Shown one piece after another: positions 1 through 6,584 of a DNA stretch of 9,903 nucleotides. Positions within the stretch are counted from its first letter, which is position 1, and the number at the start of each line of letters is the position of its first letter. The stretch is from positions 1 through 9,903 of the forward strand of contig JABIUH010000304.1 in assembly GCA_018701055.1 (NCBI GenBank), given 5' to 3'. Made by a program: the position numbers and the translations under genes. This DNA is from Woeseia sp. GTDB taxonomy: Bacteria > Pseudomonadota > Gammaproteobacteria > Steroidobacterales > Woeseiaceae. The notes beneath the pieces were generated by a model. That model was not told the origin of the DNA. It worked only from the letters and a program-made list of their open reading frames with translations, and made no database searches.

Positions 1-611
1 CCTACGCGATGACAGAAGCAGCGCATCAAATGACCTGCAACCAACTGCCGCCCGGCATACGTAAGCCTGGAACCGTAGGCTGTGCCGCAGGGCCAGAGGT
101 AGCAATTATGGATGAGTCCACGGCGACACTGTTATCGCAGGGGAAAACTGGCGAGATCGTCATCCGTGGTGAGAATGTCACGCCAGGTTACGAAAACAAT
201 TCAGCCGCAAACGCGGAAAATTTTGTCGCTGGATGGTTCAGGACTGGCGATCAGGGCGTATTGGATGAAGATGGTTTCCTTACAATAACCGGCCGACTGA
301 AGGAAATTATCAACCGCGGTGGTGAGAAAATATCACCGCGGGAGGTCGACGAAGTGCTGCTGGACCACGCGGCTGTACAACAGGTCGTCACATTTGCGAT
401 ACCGCACAAATCTTTGGGCGAAGAAGTAGCAGCGGCCGTTGTATTGAAAGAAGGTGAAGCCGGTGACGAAGCAGCCATTCGCTCTTTCGCAGCAGAGCAG
501 CTGGCAGCATTCAAAGTACCACGAAAGATATTTATACTGGATGAAATTCCGAAAGGGCCGACTGGCAAGTTGCAACGCATCGGTTTGGCAGAAAAATTGG
601 GGCTCGTTTGA
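1..611 (+). CDS. Acyl-CoA synthetase, oxalate--CoA ligase-like (3' part, 5' end outside window)
   Basis: This is the C-terminal part of an ANL-superfamily adenylate-forming enzyme, which activates a carboxylic acid with ATP and then joins it to CoA in the cytoplasm. The frame is open from base 3, so the ATG at 9 is internal: it is the Met of YAMTEAAHQM, the motif just before the adenylate pocket. Next come GWFRTGD (ribose-binding Asp), GRLKEIINRGGEKISP (hinge and start of the mobile C-terminal domain) and PKGPTGKLQR, with the catalytic Lys near the end. The TEAAHQ and INRGGEK wording resembles the oxalate--CoA ligase (Pcs60/AAE3) branch more than fatty-acyl ligases, as recalled from the family. 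About 200 of an expected 500 or so residues are visible. Its stop overlaps the next start as TGATG, implying coupled translation with the reductase. The family call is firm; the oxalate substrate is inference, because the substrate pocket is mostly outside the window. Confidence 0.85.
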   Translation, partial: YAMTEAAHQMTCNQLPPGIRKPGTVGCAAGPEVAIMDESTATLLSQGKTGEIVIRGENVTPGYENNSAANAENFVAGWFRTGDQGVLDEDGFLTITGRLKEIINRGGEKISPREVDEVLLDHAAVQQVVTFAIPHKSLGEEVAAAVVLKEGEAGDEAAIRSFAAEQLAAFKVPRKIFILDEIPKGPTGKLQRIGLAEKLGLV

Positions 612-1585
612 TGCGCATTTGTATCTATGGTGCCGGTGCGATCGGTGCATGGCTGGGCGTCGAACTTACGAATGCAGGCGAAGACGTAACGCTCATCGCG
701 CGCGGTCCGCATTTGGAAGCCATGCAAAAGAATGGGGTGAAGCTACTCATCGACGGTGAGGAGCGAATTGCACATCCGCGTTGCGTCGAAGATCCGGCGG
801 AAGCAGGAGAACAGGACTACGTCATCATCGCGCTGAAAGCACATTCGCTAGCACGCATTGCAGACAAGATAAAACCTTTGCTGGGACCGAACACAGCCGT
901 TGTTACGGGTGTCAACGGTATTCCCTGGTGGTACTTCTATAAACTTAAAGGTGAATTCGAAAATCATATACTCGAAAGTGTCGACCCCGGTGGCCGATTC
1001 TGGAACGCGGTTGGGCCTGAACGTGCGATCGGTTTTGTCGTGTATCCCGCTGCCGAAATTGCGGAGCCAGGGGTTATACGCCACATTGAGGGTGACCGGT
1101 ACACAATGGGCGAACCCGATGGACGGCCCTCTGAACGTACAAAAATTCTCTGCGCAGCACTCGCGAATGCGGGATTCAAAGCGAGGGTACGCGACAACAT
1201 TCGTGATGACATTTGGGTCAAGCTCTGGGGGAACCTGTGTTTTAACCCGATAAGCGCATTGACCCACGCGACGCTGGACAAAGTCGCTGGAGAAGCTGAT
1301 ACCGGTAATATTTGCAGACTCATGATGCTAGAAGCACAGGCGATTGGCGAAAGATTGGGCGCCAGTTTTCGGGTATCCGTGGATCGAAGGCTCGCGGGCG
1401 GTGCTGCAGTAGGCGCGCATAAAACCTCGATGCTCCAGGACCTGGAATCGGGCCGCCCGATGGAGATTGATGCACTCGTGACCGTGGTACAGGAACTGGG
1501 CAGACTCGTCGATGTGCCGACGCCAACGCTCGATGTGGTCCTGGCACTGATTCAACAACGAGCGCGCACAGCAGGTACTTACTAG
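611..1585 (+). CDS. Ketopantoate reductase (PanE/ApbA) family oxidoreductase
   Basis: This is a cytoplasmic NAD(P)H-dependent reductase of the 2-dehydropantoate 2-reductase family, 324 residues, a normal length. An N-terminal Rossmann fold opens with IYGAGAIGAWLG (residues 5-16, the GxGxxG loop). A VNGIPWWYFY block (101-110) stands where the family has its conserved NG. The C-terminal helical domain carries the expected catalytic Lys204 in WVKLWGN and the substrate-binding Glu285 in RPMEID, so it should be active. I chose the ATG at 611, which overlaps the upstream stop as TGATG and has a GGGG stretch about 10 bases before it; a TTG at 608 is a possible alternative. Classical PanE makes pantoate for CoA synthesis. 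Coupling to an acyl-CoA ligase suggests instead a paralogue acting on an acyl-CoA-derived 2-oxo acid, perhaps like the PanE-type oxalyl-CoA reductase associated with Methylobacterium oxalate use. That substrate is inference, so no gene symbol is given. Confidence 0.88.
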   Translation: MRICIYGAGAIGAWLGVELTNAGEDVTLIARGPHLEAMQKNGVKLLIDGEERIAHPRCVEDPAEAGEQDYVIIALKAHSLARIADKIKPLLGPNTAVVTGVNGIPWWYFYKLKGEFENHILESVDPGGRFWNAVGPERAIGFVVYPAAEIAEPGVIRHIEGDRYTMGEPDGRPSERTKILCAALANAGFKARVRDNIRDDIWVKLWGNLCFNPISALTHATLDKVAGEADTGNICRLMMLEAQAIGERLGASFRVSVDRRLAGGAAVGAHKTSMLQDLESGRPMEIDALVTVVQELGRLVDVPTPTLDVVLALIQQRARTAGTY

Positions 1586-1619
1586 TGGTCCATCAATCCT
1601 GCCTTGTTGGACCACTAGT
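1581..1619. repeat. 12-bp perfect inverted repeat overlapping the reductase stop codon
   Basis: The left arm ACTAGTGGTCCA (1581-1592) and right arm TGGACCACTAGT (1608-1619) are exact reverse complements separated by 15 bases. The reductase stop TAG (1583-1585) lies inside the left arm. Neither side is followed by a T-run, so it does not look like an intrinsic terminator. It could be a regulator-binding site for the transporter gene that starts at 1656 (a TATATA at 1621-1626 sits just beyond the right arm) or an mRNA stem-loop protecting the upstream transcript. The repeat itself is seen directly; its role is not. Confidence 0.85.
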
Positions 1620-1644
1620 CTATATACAACGCCCTATCAAGGGT

Positions 1645-1650
1645 TAGGAG
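1645..1650 (+). promoter_or_regulatory. Ribosome binding site for the GTG-started transporter
   Basis: TAGGAG lies five bases before the GTG at 1656. This is the best Shine-Dalgarno in the area and decides the non-ATG start of the Nramp-like gene. Confidence 0.7.
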
Positions 1651-1655
1651 CATTA

Positions 1656-3158
1656 GTGAGCGAACCGACAACAGACAACGATAGCTTCGATTCACTGGAG
1701 CTACCATCGATGACGCCAGGGAGTCTGGCGAAAAAGTTCGGACCGGGAATGATGCTGATGATGACAGGCATTGGAACCAGTCATCTAATAACGGCGCCAG
1801 TTGCTGGTGGTCGTTATGGCTACGCCCTTTTGTGGTGTCTCCCTATCGCCTACATATTCAAATACTACGGTTTTGAGATGGCGATTCGTTTTACGCACGC
1901 CACGGGACGAAGCATGCTGGACGCCTATGCGACAGCCTGGAAGAAAATACCGGTCTGGTACGTTCTAATCACCACCGTTATTCAGTCAACTGTTGGTCAG
2001 GCGGGTCGCCTAATTGCCGCCGCGGCAGTTGTCTTTTATTTTTTCCGATTGTTTCTTGGCGTTGATATTCCCGGCTTCGACGATGATAAAGAGTTGGCCA
2101 TCTATGCGTTTTTGTTAGCCATATTGTCAGTGACTATCATACTGCGAGGGCGGTATGCGGTGGTTGAATTGGTCACCAAAATCGCAGCGGGCATTTTGAT
2201 TGTTTGCACCTTGAGCGTATTCATCGTCCAACCTGCACCCGTATCCGAATTTGTACATTTCTTCCAATTGGAAACGCCCGAAGGTTCTTGGTTGCTGATT
2301 GCTTCATTTTTGGGCCTTCTTCCCACCGGTATTGACGTTTCTCTTCAAGCATCGGAATGGGGCAAGGCGAAAAAGGTCGGTATGGGACGATTGCGCCCTG
2401 AAATGGAAGCTCGAGGATTAGCGACACGCTTTGACTCGTTTGAGAGCAGCAAAAAAGACTTGTCGGTCGATGTTTCTAAGCTTCCATCGCATGCACAAGA
2501 ATATTGTCGTCGATGGTTCAAGATCGGCTTAATAGATTTTCGTTTCGGCCATGTAATCTCGTTCATTCTCGCCACAATTTTTTTGATGTTGGCCGCTGTT
2601 TGGCTTTACCCAAGTGACGTTAGTGGCAACGCAGTCATGGGAGAGATCGCGAAAATTTTTACAGAAAGTGTTGGGCCTAGCCTAATGATCGTGTTTCTCG
2701 CCGGCGCCCTGGCAGCAACGTTCTCGACCGCGTTTAACTATTTCGATGGCTGGCCGCGCGTCGTTGGTGCCTGTTGCCGCAACTTGTTTCGTAAGACCGC
2801 ACAGCTGCCACGTACCTCGCGTGAGGAGCTTGATGACGAACAACGCAAGGTCTGGTATTCGGAATACAATATCTATCGCATCAGCATGTTCTTTTCGCTG
2901 ATTACATCCGTTGCCATCATCGCCGGCATTCCACGCCCCGTCTATTTGGTCTTAGTCGCATCTGCCCTTGCGTATTTTGTCGCGCCGGTAATCTATTTCC
3001 TGAATCTTTATTACTGTCAAACCGTCATACCCAAAGATGACAAACTTTTTTATCCGTCGCCGTTCGCAATCTGGTTTGGTTGGCTCAGTCTGGTCGTATT
3101 TGTGGGCTTGTCTGCCATTCTCGTTCTGCAGCGTCTATTTGGAATTTCGCTGTTCTAG
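1656..3158 (+). CDS. Nramp-family-like membrane transporter lacking canonical metal ligands
   Basis: This is a 500-residue polytopic inner-membrane protein, starting at GTG behind TAGGAG. The start of the fold (FGPG at 28-31, then a Gly-rich TM1 ending GGRYGYALLW at 51-60) and the TM6-like segment around 213-230 align with Nramp proton-coupled Mn/Fe transporters. However, the signature DPGN of TM1 is GTSH (40-43) and the MPH of TM6 is LPT (222-224). The Asp, Asn and Met that bind the metal in characterised Nramps are therefore Gly, His and Leu. A charged loop of about 55 residues (235-290) follows TM6, longer than I expect for the family, and a second polar loop lies at 376-405. Substrate and ion coupling cannot be assigned: it may move something other than a transition metal. 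It follows the ligase/reductase pair by 70 bases and converges on the HAD gene. Fold membership is fairly secure, function is not. Confidence 0.75.
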   Translation: MSEPTTDNDSFDSLELPSMTPGSLAKKFGPGMMLMMTGIGTSHLITAPVAGGRYGYALLWCLPIAYIFKYYGFEMAIRFTHATGRSMLDAYATAWKKIPVWYVLITTVIQSTVGQAGRLIAAAAVVFYFFRLFLGVDIPGFDDDKELAIYAFLLAILSVTIILRGRYAVVELVTKIAAGILIVCTLSVFIVQPAPVSEFVHFFQLETPEGSWLLIASFLGLLPTGIDVSLQASEWGKAKKVGMGRLRPEMEARGLATRFDSFESSKKDLSVDVSKLPSHAQEYCRRWFKIGLIDFRFGHVISFILATIFLMLAAVWLYPSDVSGNAVMGEIAKIFTESVGPSLMIVFLAGALAATFSTAFNYFDGWPRVVGACCRNLFRKTAQLPRTSREELDDEQRKVWYSEYNIYRISMFFSLITSVAIIAGIPRPVYLVLVASALAYFVAPVIYFLNLYYCQTVIPKDDKLFYPSPFAIWFGWLSLVVFVGLSAILVLQRLFGISLF

Positions 3159-3178
3159 GAGTCTGCGCGGTAGAATTA

Positions 3179-3871
3179 TCATCGAGAGGCGACGGTCAAA
3201 CTATGCAGTTCTTGCAGATCACCAATCTCATACGTGATCTGATCGTTCGGCCCCGCCTCTTTTCCATGCGGGTTATACCAGCAGGTTGCAATGCCATAAT
3301 TCGTTCCTCCCTGAATATCCGATGACAGACTGTCGCCCACCATCAACACGGATTCTTTCGGTGGGTGATCGAGTGCAGCGAAGACCAAATCAAATATGTC
3401 GGTGCCAGGTTTAGCCGTACCAACCTCTGCCGAAATCACCACAGCATCAAAGAAATGCCCGATTTCAAGGCGCTTGATTCGCGGCCATTGCACCTCACCA
3501 AGACCGTTGGTGATGATGGCCAGAGTGTGCAGCTCGCTGAGCGCCTTAAGCACCTCTTGAGCCCCTGCATACAGATCTCCATTGGCGCCCAATCCGGCGA
3601 CAAATTCATCTGCAAGATGCATTGGATCGGCATCGAGATCCAATGCCTCGACCAATCCCTCGAATCGTAGTGTACGAACCTGTTGCGGCGTGATCTCGCC
3701 GCGCTCAACTCGAGACCATAGAGCTGTATTTATACCTTGATAGGTCGAAATGTGTCCGTCGGCATTCGATATTCCTGCTGCCGACAGAGCTTGCCTGAAT
3801 GCCTGAGCTTCTGATCGCTCAGTATCGAATAACGTATGGTCCAGATCGAAGAGTATCGTGGAATAGTTCAT
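3179..3871 (-). CDS. yjjG: HAD-family phosphatase, YjjG-like 5'-nucleotidase
   Basis: This is a 230-residue cytoplasmic HAD hydrolase with all four motifs: DLDHT (nucleophile Asp9 and acid/base Asp11), Thr121 in IITNG, Lys154 in GTAKPG, and GDSLSSD (Asp180, Asp185) for Mg2+. The helical cap includes a YQGINTALW block (44-52) followed by GEIT, which closely resembles E. coli YjjG, a pyrimidine nucleotidase that clears non-canonical dUMP/TMP analogues. The start chosen is the ATG at 3871 because the protein begins with the usual short lead into FDLDHT, and because this ATG overlaps the P450 stop as ATGA; the frame stays open 16 codons further upstream. It is the last gene of the MFS-P450 operon. 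It may act on a phosphorylated intermediate of that pathway or be a house-cleaning enzyme; the sequence cannot decide. Confidence 0.88.
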   Translation of the reverse strand: MNYSTILFDLDHTLFDTERSEAQAFRQALSAAGISNADGHISTYQGINTALWSRVERGEITPQQVRTLRFEGLVEALDLDADPMHLADEFVAGLGANGDLYAGAQEVLKALSELHTLAIITNGLGEVQWPRIKRLEIGHFFDAVVISAEVGTAKPGTDIFDLVFAALDHPPKESVLMVGDSLSSDIQGGTNYGIATCWYNPHGKEAGPNDQITYEIGDLQELHSLTVASR

Positions 3872-5331
3872 GCTCTCGAACCAGGTGTAAACGACGTTGG
3901 CAGGGCCGATCGCCCCCAAATGACGGTGACTGTCTCCGGATGTTTCACTTTTGCCGCATCTATTTTGAAGTCAGGAATACGACGTAGTACTTCTTCCAAC
4001 ATGATCTTTAATTCGAGACGTGCCAACGGTGCACCGAGACAGCGATGCGCGCCAATACCGAATGTCAGGTGCCGGTTAGGTCGTCGATCGAACACCACCT
4101 CATCCGGGTTCTTAAATTCGTCGGGGTCGCGATTGGCGGATGCCCACAAAAGATAAACTCGTTCTCCTGCCCGCACTTTCTGATCACCGATGCTTACGTC
4201 GGTCGTGACGGTACGACTAAAAGCATGCACAGGCGCTTCGTAGCGGAGAAACTCATCAATTGCGCTCGGCAGAAGGCCAGGATCATCTATCAGCCGCTGA
4301 CGTTGGGTCGGGTTTTCGCTGAGATATAGAAGTGCATTGCTTGCCGCAGCCATCGTGGTATCCAGGCCACCGAATAAGAGCATTTTTACGAGTCCGTGAA
4401 GTTCCTTTGAACTAAACCGGACACCATCTTTTTCATACTGTGTCAGTTCGGTAATTGCATCAGCTTGCGGATTTACGGACCGAGCTTCGATTGCGTCTTC
4501 AATACGACTGTCAATTTGAACCAGATCCGCAAGCGCTTGCTCACGTTCCGGCGATCCGTCCGCCGAATATGACAACAGGTGCATTGGATTCGCGAAATCG
4601 TGCCATTCGAGCGGATCAAATCCAATGAAATCCAGGGCAGTCATTGACGGTATTGGATTGGCAAACTGCGTGACCAGTTCGCATTGGCCCGCCTCGATGA
4701 AGGTATCAATGCAGTCGCTGGTGAATTTGCGAATTGCTGGTTCGTATTTTTTCAACGCCGCCGGTGTGAAATAACGAATGAGTGGCATGCGGTAGCGCTG
4801 CAAATCAGGGGGATCCGATTGCAGCGGAATGAGGTTGTATACGCCCGTATCGGGAATCACAGTGGTAGGAAGCGATGAAAAGGTCGCATCGTCTTTGGCG
4901 ATCTCGACTACGTCTGCGTACTTCGAAACAATCCAAAATCCGTCGTGTGCATCTGTATGTGCAATCGGGCACGATGCCCGCAATTCGCCGTAGACACGCC
5001 AGGGATCCGCGGCAAACTCGCGACTGTTATGATCGAAGTCGACCCGCGGGATATCTTGCGGCATCGACTCGTCAATGCAAGGACGCGACGCTTCGGAGAC
5101 AGAATCCTGCCGCGACTCATTCGTTGTCAGCGAAATCGCGCGCTCCGGACAATCATGCATTGCCATTTCCGCTTCTTGCGCAAGCTGTGCATTCGCAGGT
5201 TGCGTCTTGACAAAAGCCTTGCCGGTGGATGCATCGATTGCGAATAAAGTCGGACAGTTCATTACGCACTTCGCGTGACCCTGGCAAACATCGGCGTCGA
5301 TCGATAGCGCTTTTTGTATTTGTTTGTCCAT
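3868..5331 (-). CDS. Ferredoxin-cytochrome P450 fusion protein
   Basis: This is a 487-residue soluble monooxygenase with its electron donor built in. Residues 5-70 form a small single-cluster ferredoxin with Cys16, His19, Cys22 and the Cys61-Pro pair, the CxxHxxC...CP pattern of P450-associated 3Fe-4S-type ferredoxins, plus an extra Cys26-Pro. A polar linker (about 70-95) leads to a bacterial class I-type P450. Its features are the I-helix oxygen-activation motif FGGLDTT (320-326), the K-helix ExxR as EFLR (360-363), and the heme loop FGIGAHRCLG (424-433) with Cys431 as the thiolate ligand. All key residues are present, so it should hydroxylate or otherwise oxidise a small molecule. No ferredoxin reductase is in view, so electrons from NAD(P)H must come through a protein encoded elsewhere. 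The ATG at 5331 is chosen because the ferredoxin starts right after it. Its ribosome site is weak, and a TTG at 5352 overlapping the MFS stop is an alternative. The substrate is unknown. Confidence 0.92.
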   Translation of the reverse strand: MDKQIQKALSIDADVCQGHAKCVMNCPTLFAIDASTGKAFVKTQPANAQLAQEAEMAMHDCPERAISLTTNESRQDSVSEASRPCIDESMPQDIPRVDFDHNSREFAADPWRVYGELRASCPIAHTDAHDGFWIVSKYADVVEIAKDDATFSSLPTTVIPDTGVYNLIPLQSDPPDLQRYRMPLIRYFTPAALKKYEPAIRKFTSDCIDTFIEAGQCELVTQFANPIPSMTALDFIGFDPLEWHDFANPMHLLSYSADGSPEREQALADLVQIDSRIEDAIEARSVNPQADAITELTQYEKDGVRFSSKELHGLVKMLLFGGLDTTMAAASNALLYLSENPTQRQRLIDDPGLLPSAIDEFLRYEAPVHAFSRTVTTDVSIGDQKVRAGERVYLLWASANRDPDEFKNPDEVVFDRRPNRHLTFGIGAHRCLGAPLARLELKIMLEEVLRRIPDFKIDAAKVKHPETVTVIWGRSALPTSFTPGSRA

Positions 5332-5348
5332 GTGCGCGGCTGTTTCGA

Positions 5349-6515
5349 TCAAGCCGTGGCGCTGGTAGTTGGCTGTAACATGAAACTTAAGAGCAGCAGG
5401 ACAACCATTAATCCATAGCAGACCGAAACGAGTTGCAATGCCGCGCTTATATCCCAACTCTCAACGATAAGAGAACTAATAAAAGGTGCAACAGCTGTTC
5501 CTAAACCTGCATGAAAAATCAAATAACTCACCATCTTGGGACTCGGGTCATTCACGATAGTCGTACCAAACGTCAGCACGGTTTTAAACAAGCCGCCTGT
5601 CGCCAACCCCAGCGTCAACATCGCTAATTGCAAGTGATCTGCTGTTCCAACCAACCACAGCGATGTTGTGAATAGTGTTGCGAGAATGGCGTAAATAATG
5701 ATGAGGTTTCTTAGTGGGAACTTCAACACCAGAAAAAACATCACGAGTTGCCCGATGATCATGCCAAGAAAGAATCGACTGACCACAATGCCGGACGACT
5801 CGACGCTTGCACCGAAGGTTTCTTGCGCATAGTTAGGCACCCAGGAGTAGATACTAACGAAACCGATGAGGTAGACCAGCATAGCGACTCCAACGAGATG
5901 CACACTTATTGGCCAGTTTTCATTGGCGAGCGTGCTCTTTTCAGCGTCAACTTTGGTATCGGGATACTTGGATGACAGGGCCAGACCCGCGATGACAACG
6001 GACGCAAGCGTCGCGAGAAGATAAGCGCTGGACCAGTGATATTCTCTGGCGACAAACCAACCGGCAAGCACCGTACTCAAAACCCCGGCGATACTGTAAA
6101 ACGAGTCAGTGAGCAGCAACATTGATGCACGCATTTTCTCGGCATACGATTTGGAAATTACAACAGCGGCAGCCGACAATTCGATGCCGCAACCAATACC
6201 GATGAGCCCAAGGCTAACGGCGAACACCGAGAAAATCCTGATCGCGTAAATTGCGTAGATGCATGCAACGATCAAAATAACTCCGCCAATGACAACTTGC
6301 TTAAGCCTGACAAAATCAAAGATGAATATGGCGACCAGAGTACCGATCAATATCCCGGTCGTCAGGTAGGTGAAGGTAGCCGTCGCGGTCGCGGTAGAAA
6401 TATCGTAGTACGTGGCAATGGGAGCGCTAATGACACCTAACGGTGAAATAACGGCCGACATGACGAAGTAGGCCAGGAAACCTCCCAAGGTTATTCTTCC
6501 CGTGTCCCAGTTCAT
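5349..6515 (-). CDS. MFS transporter, TsgA-like
   Basis: This is a 388-residue inner-membrane protein with about twelve hydrophobic segments in two halves, split by a polar central loop at 182-202, as in the major facilitator superfamily. Several blocks recall E. coli TsgA: LTTGILIG (51-58), LLLTDSFYSIAG (133-144), SWVPNYA (224-230) and SPKMV (325-329). TsgA itself has no firmly known substrate. The start is the ATG at 6515, because GAAGGA lies five bases before it; the ATG at 6521 would have no spacing at all. The stop is 17 bases before the P450 ATG, so the two are almost certainly co-transcribed. The transporter probably imports the P450 substrate or exports its product (inference). Confidence 0.88.
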   Translation of the reverse strand: MNWDTGRITLGGFLAYFVMSAVISPLGVISAPIATYYDISTATATATFTYLTTGILIGTLVAIFIFDFVRLKQVVIGGVILIVACIYAIYAIRIFSVFAVSLGLIGIGCGIELSAAAVVISKSYAEKMRASMLLLTDSFYSIAGVLSTVLAGWFVAREYHWSSAYLLATLASVVIAGLALSSKYPDTKVDAEKSTLANENWPISVHLVGVAMLVYLIGFVSIYSWVPNYAQETFGASVESSGIVVSRFFLGMIIGQLVMFFLVLKFPLRNLIIIYAILATLFTTSLWLVGTADHLQLAMLTLGLATGGLFKTVLTFGTTIVNDPSPKMVSYLIFHAGLGTAVAPFISSLIVESWDISAALQLVSVCYGLMVVLLLLSFMLQPTTSATA

Positions 6516-6520
6516 CGACA

Positions 6521-6526
6521 TCCTTC
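6521..6526 (-). promoter_or_regulatory. Ribosome binding site that selects the MFS start
   Basis: Read on the minus strand, GAAGGA precedes the ATG at 6515 by five bases, while it abuts and overlaps the in-frame ATG at 6521. This favours the downstream start, which removes two residues. Confidence 0.6.
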
Positions 6527-6542
6527 AAGCATAAGCGTTCGT

Positions 6543-6570
6543 CAATTATGATCGAATTCGATTTTAATTG
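6543..6570. promoter_or_regulatory. 28-bp near-perfect palindrome, candidate operator of the MFS-P450-HAD operon
   Basis: The core ATCGAATTCGAT (6551-6562) is a perfect 12-bp palindrome. It is flanked symmetrically, two bases out on each side, by CAATTA (6543-6548) and TAATTG (6565-6570), giving 24 of 28 positions in symmetry about one centre. It lies in the 69-base gap between the PepSY gene stop and the MFS start. On the minus strand it contains CATAAT, a possible -10 element, in its downstream half, though I find no convincing -35 at normal spacing. Lack of a T-run argues against a terminator. A dimeric regulator site is the simplest reading; the regulator is not in the window. Confidence 0.6.
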
Positions 6571-6584
6571 GGTCAGAGCCCGTT

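Noticed and set aside
848..1323. Long open frames on the minus strand inside the reductase gene (848-1267 and 964-1323)
   Set aside because: They lack recognisable motifs and ribosome sites and lie antisense to a gene with intact catalytic residues; they are shadows of its codon use.
3159..3178. Possible bidirectional terminator between the convergent Nramp-like and HAD genes
   Set aside because: The 20-base gap has no hairpin and no T-run on either strand.
3872..3919. 16-residue N-terminal extension of the HAD phosphatase
   Set aside because: HAD proteins of this type begin a few residues before FDLDHT, and the ATG at 3871 gives a standard ATGA junction with the P450 stop.
5332..5457. 42-residue N-terminal extension of the ferredoxin-P450 frame
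   Set aside because: It runs back into the MFS gene, has no ferredoxin-like content, and the ferredoxin fold begins directly after the ATG at 5331. The open frame there is a by-product of overlap.
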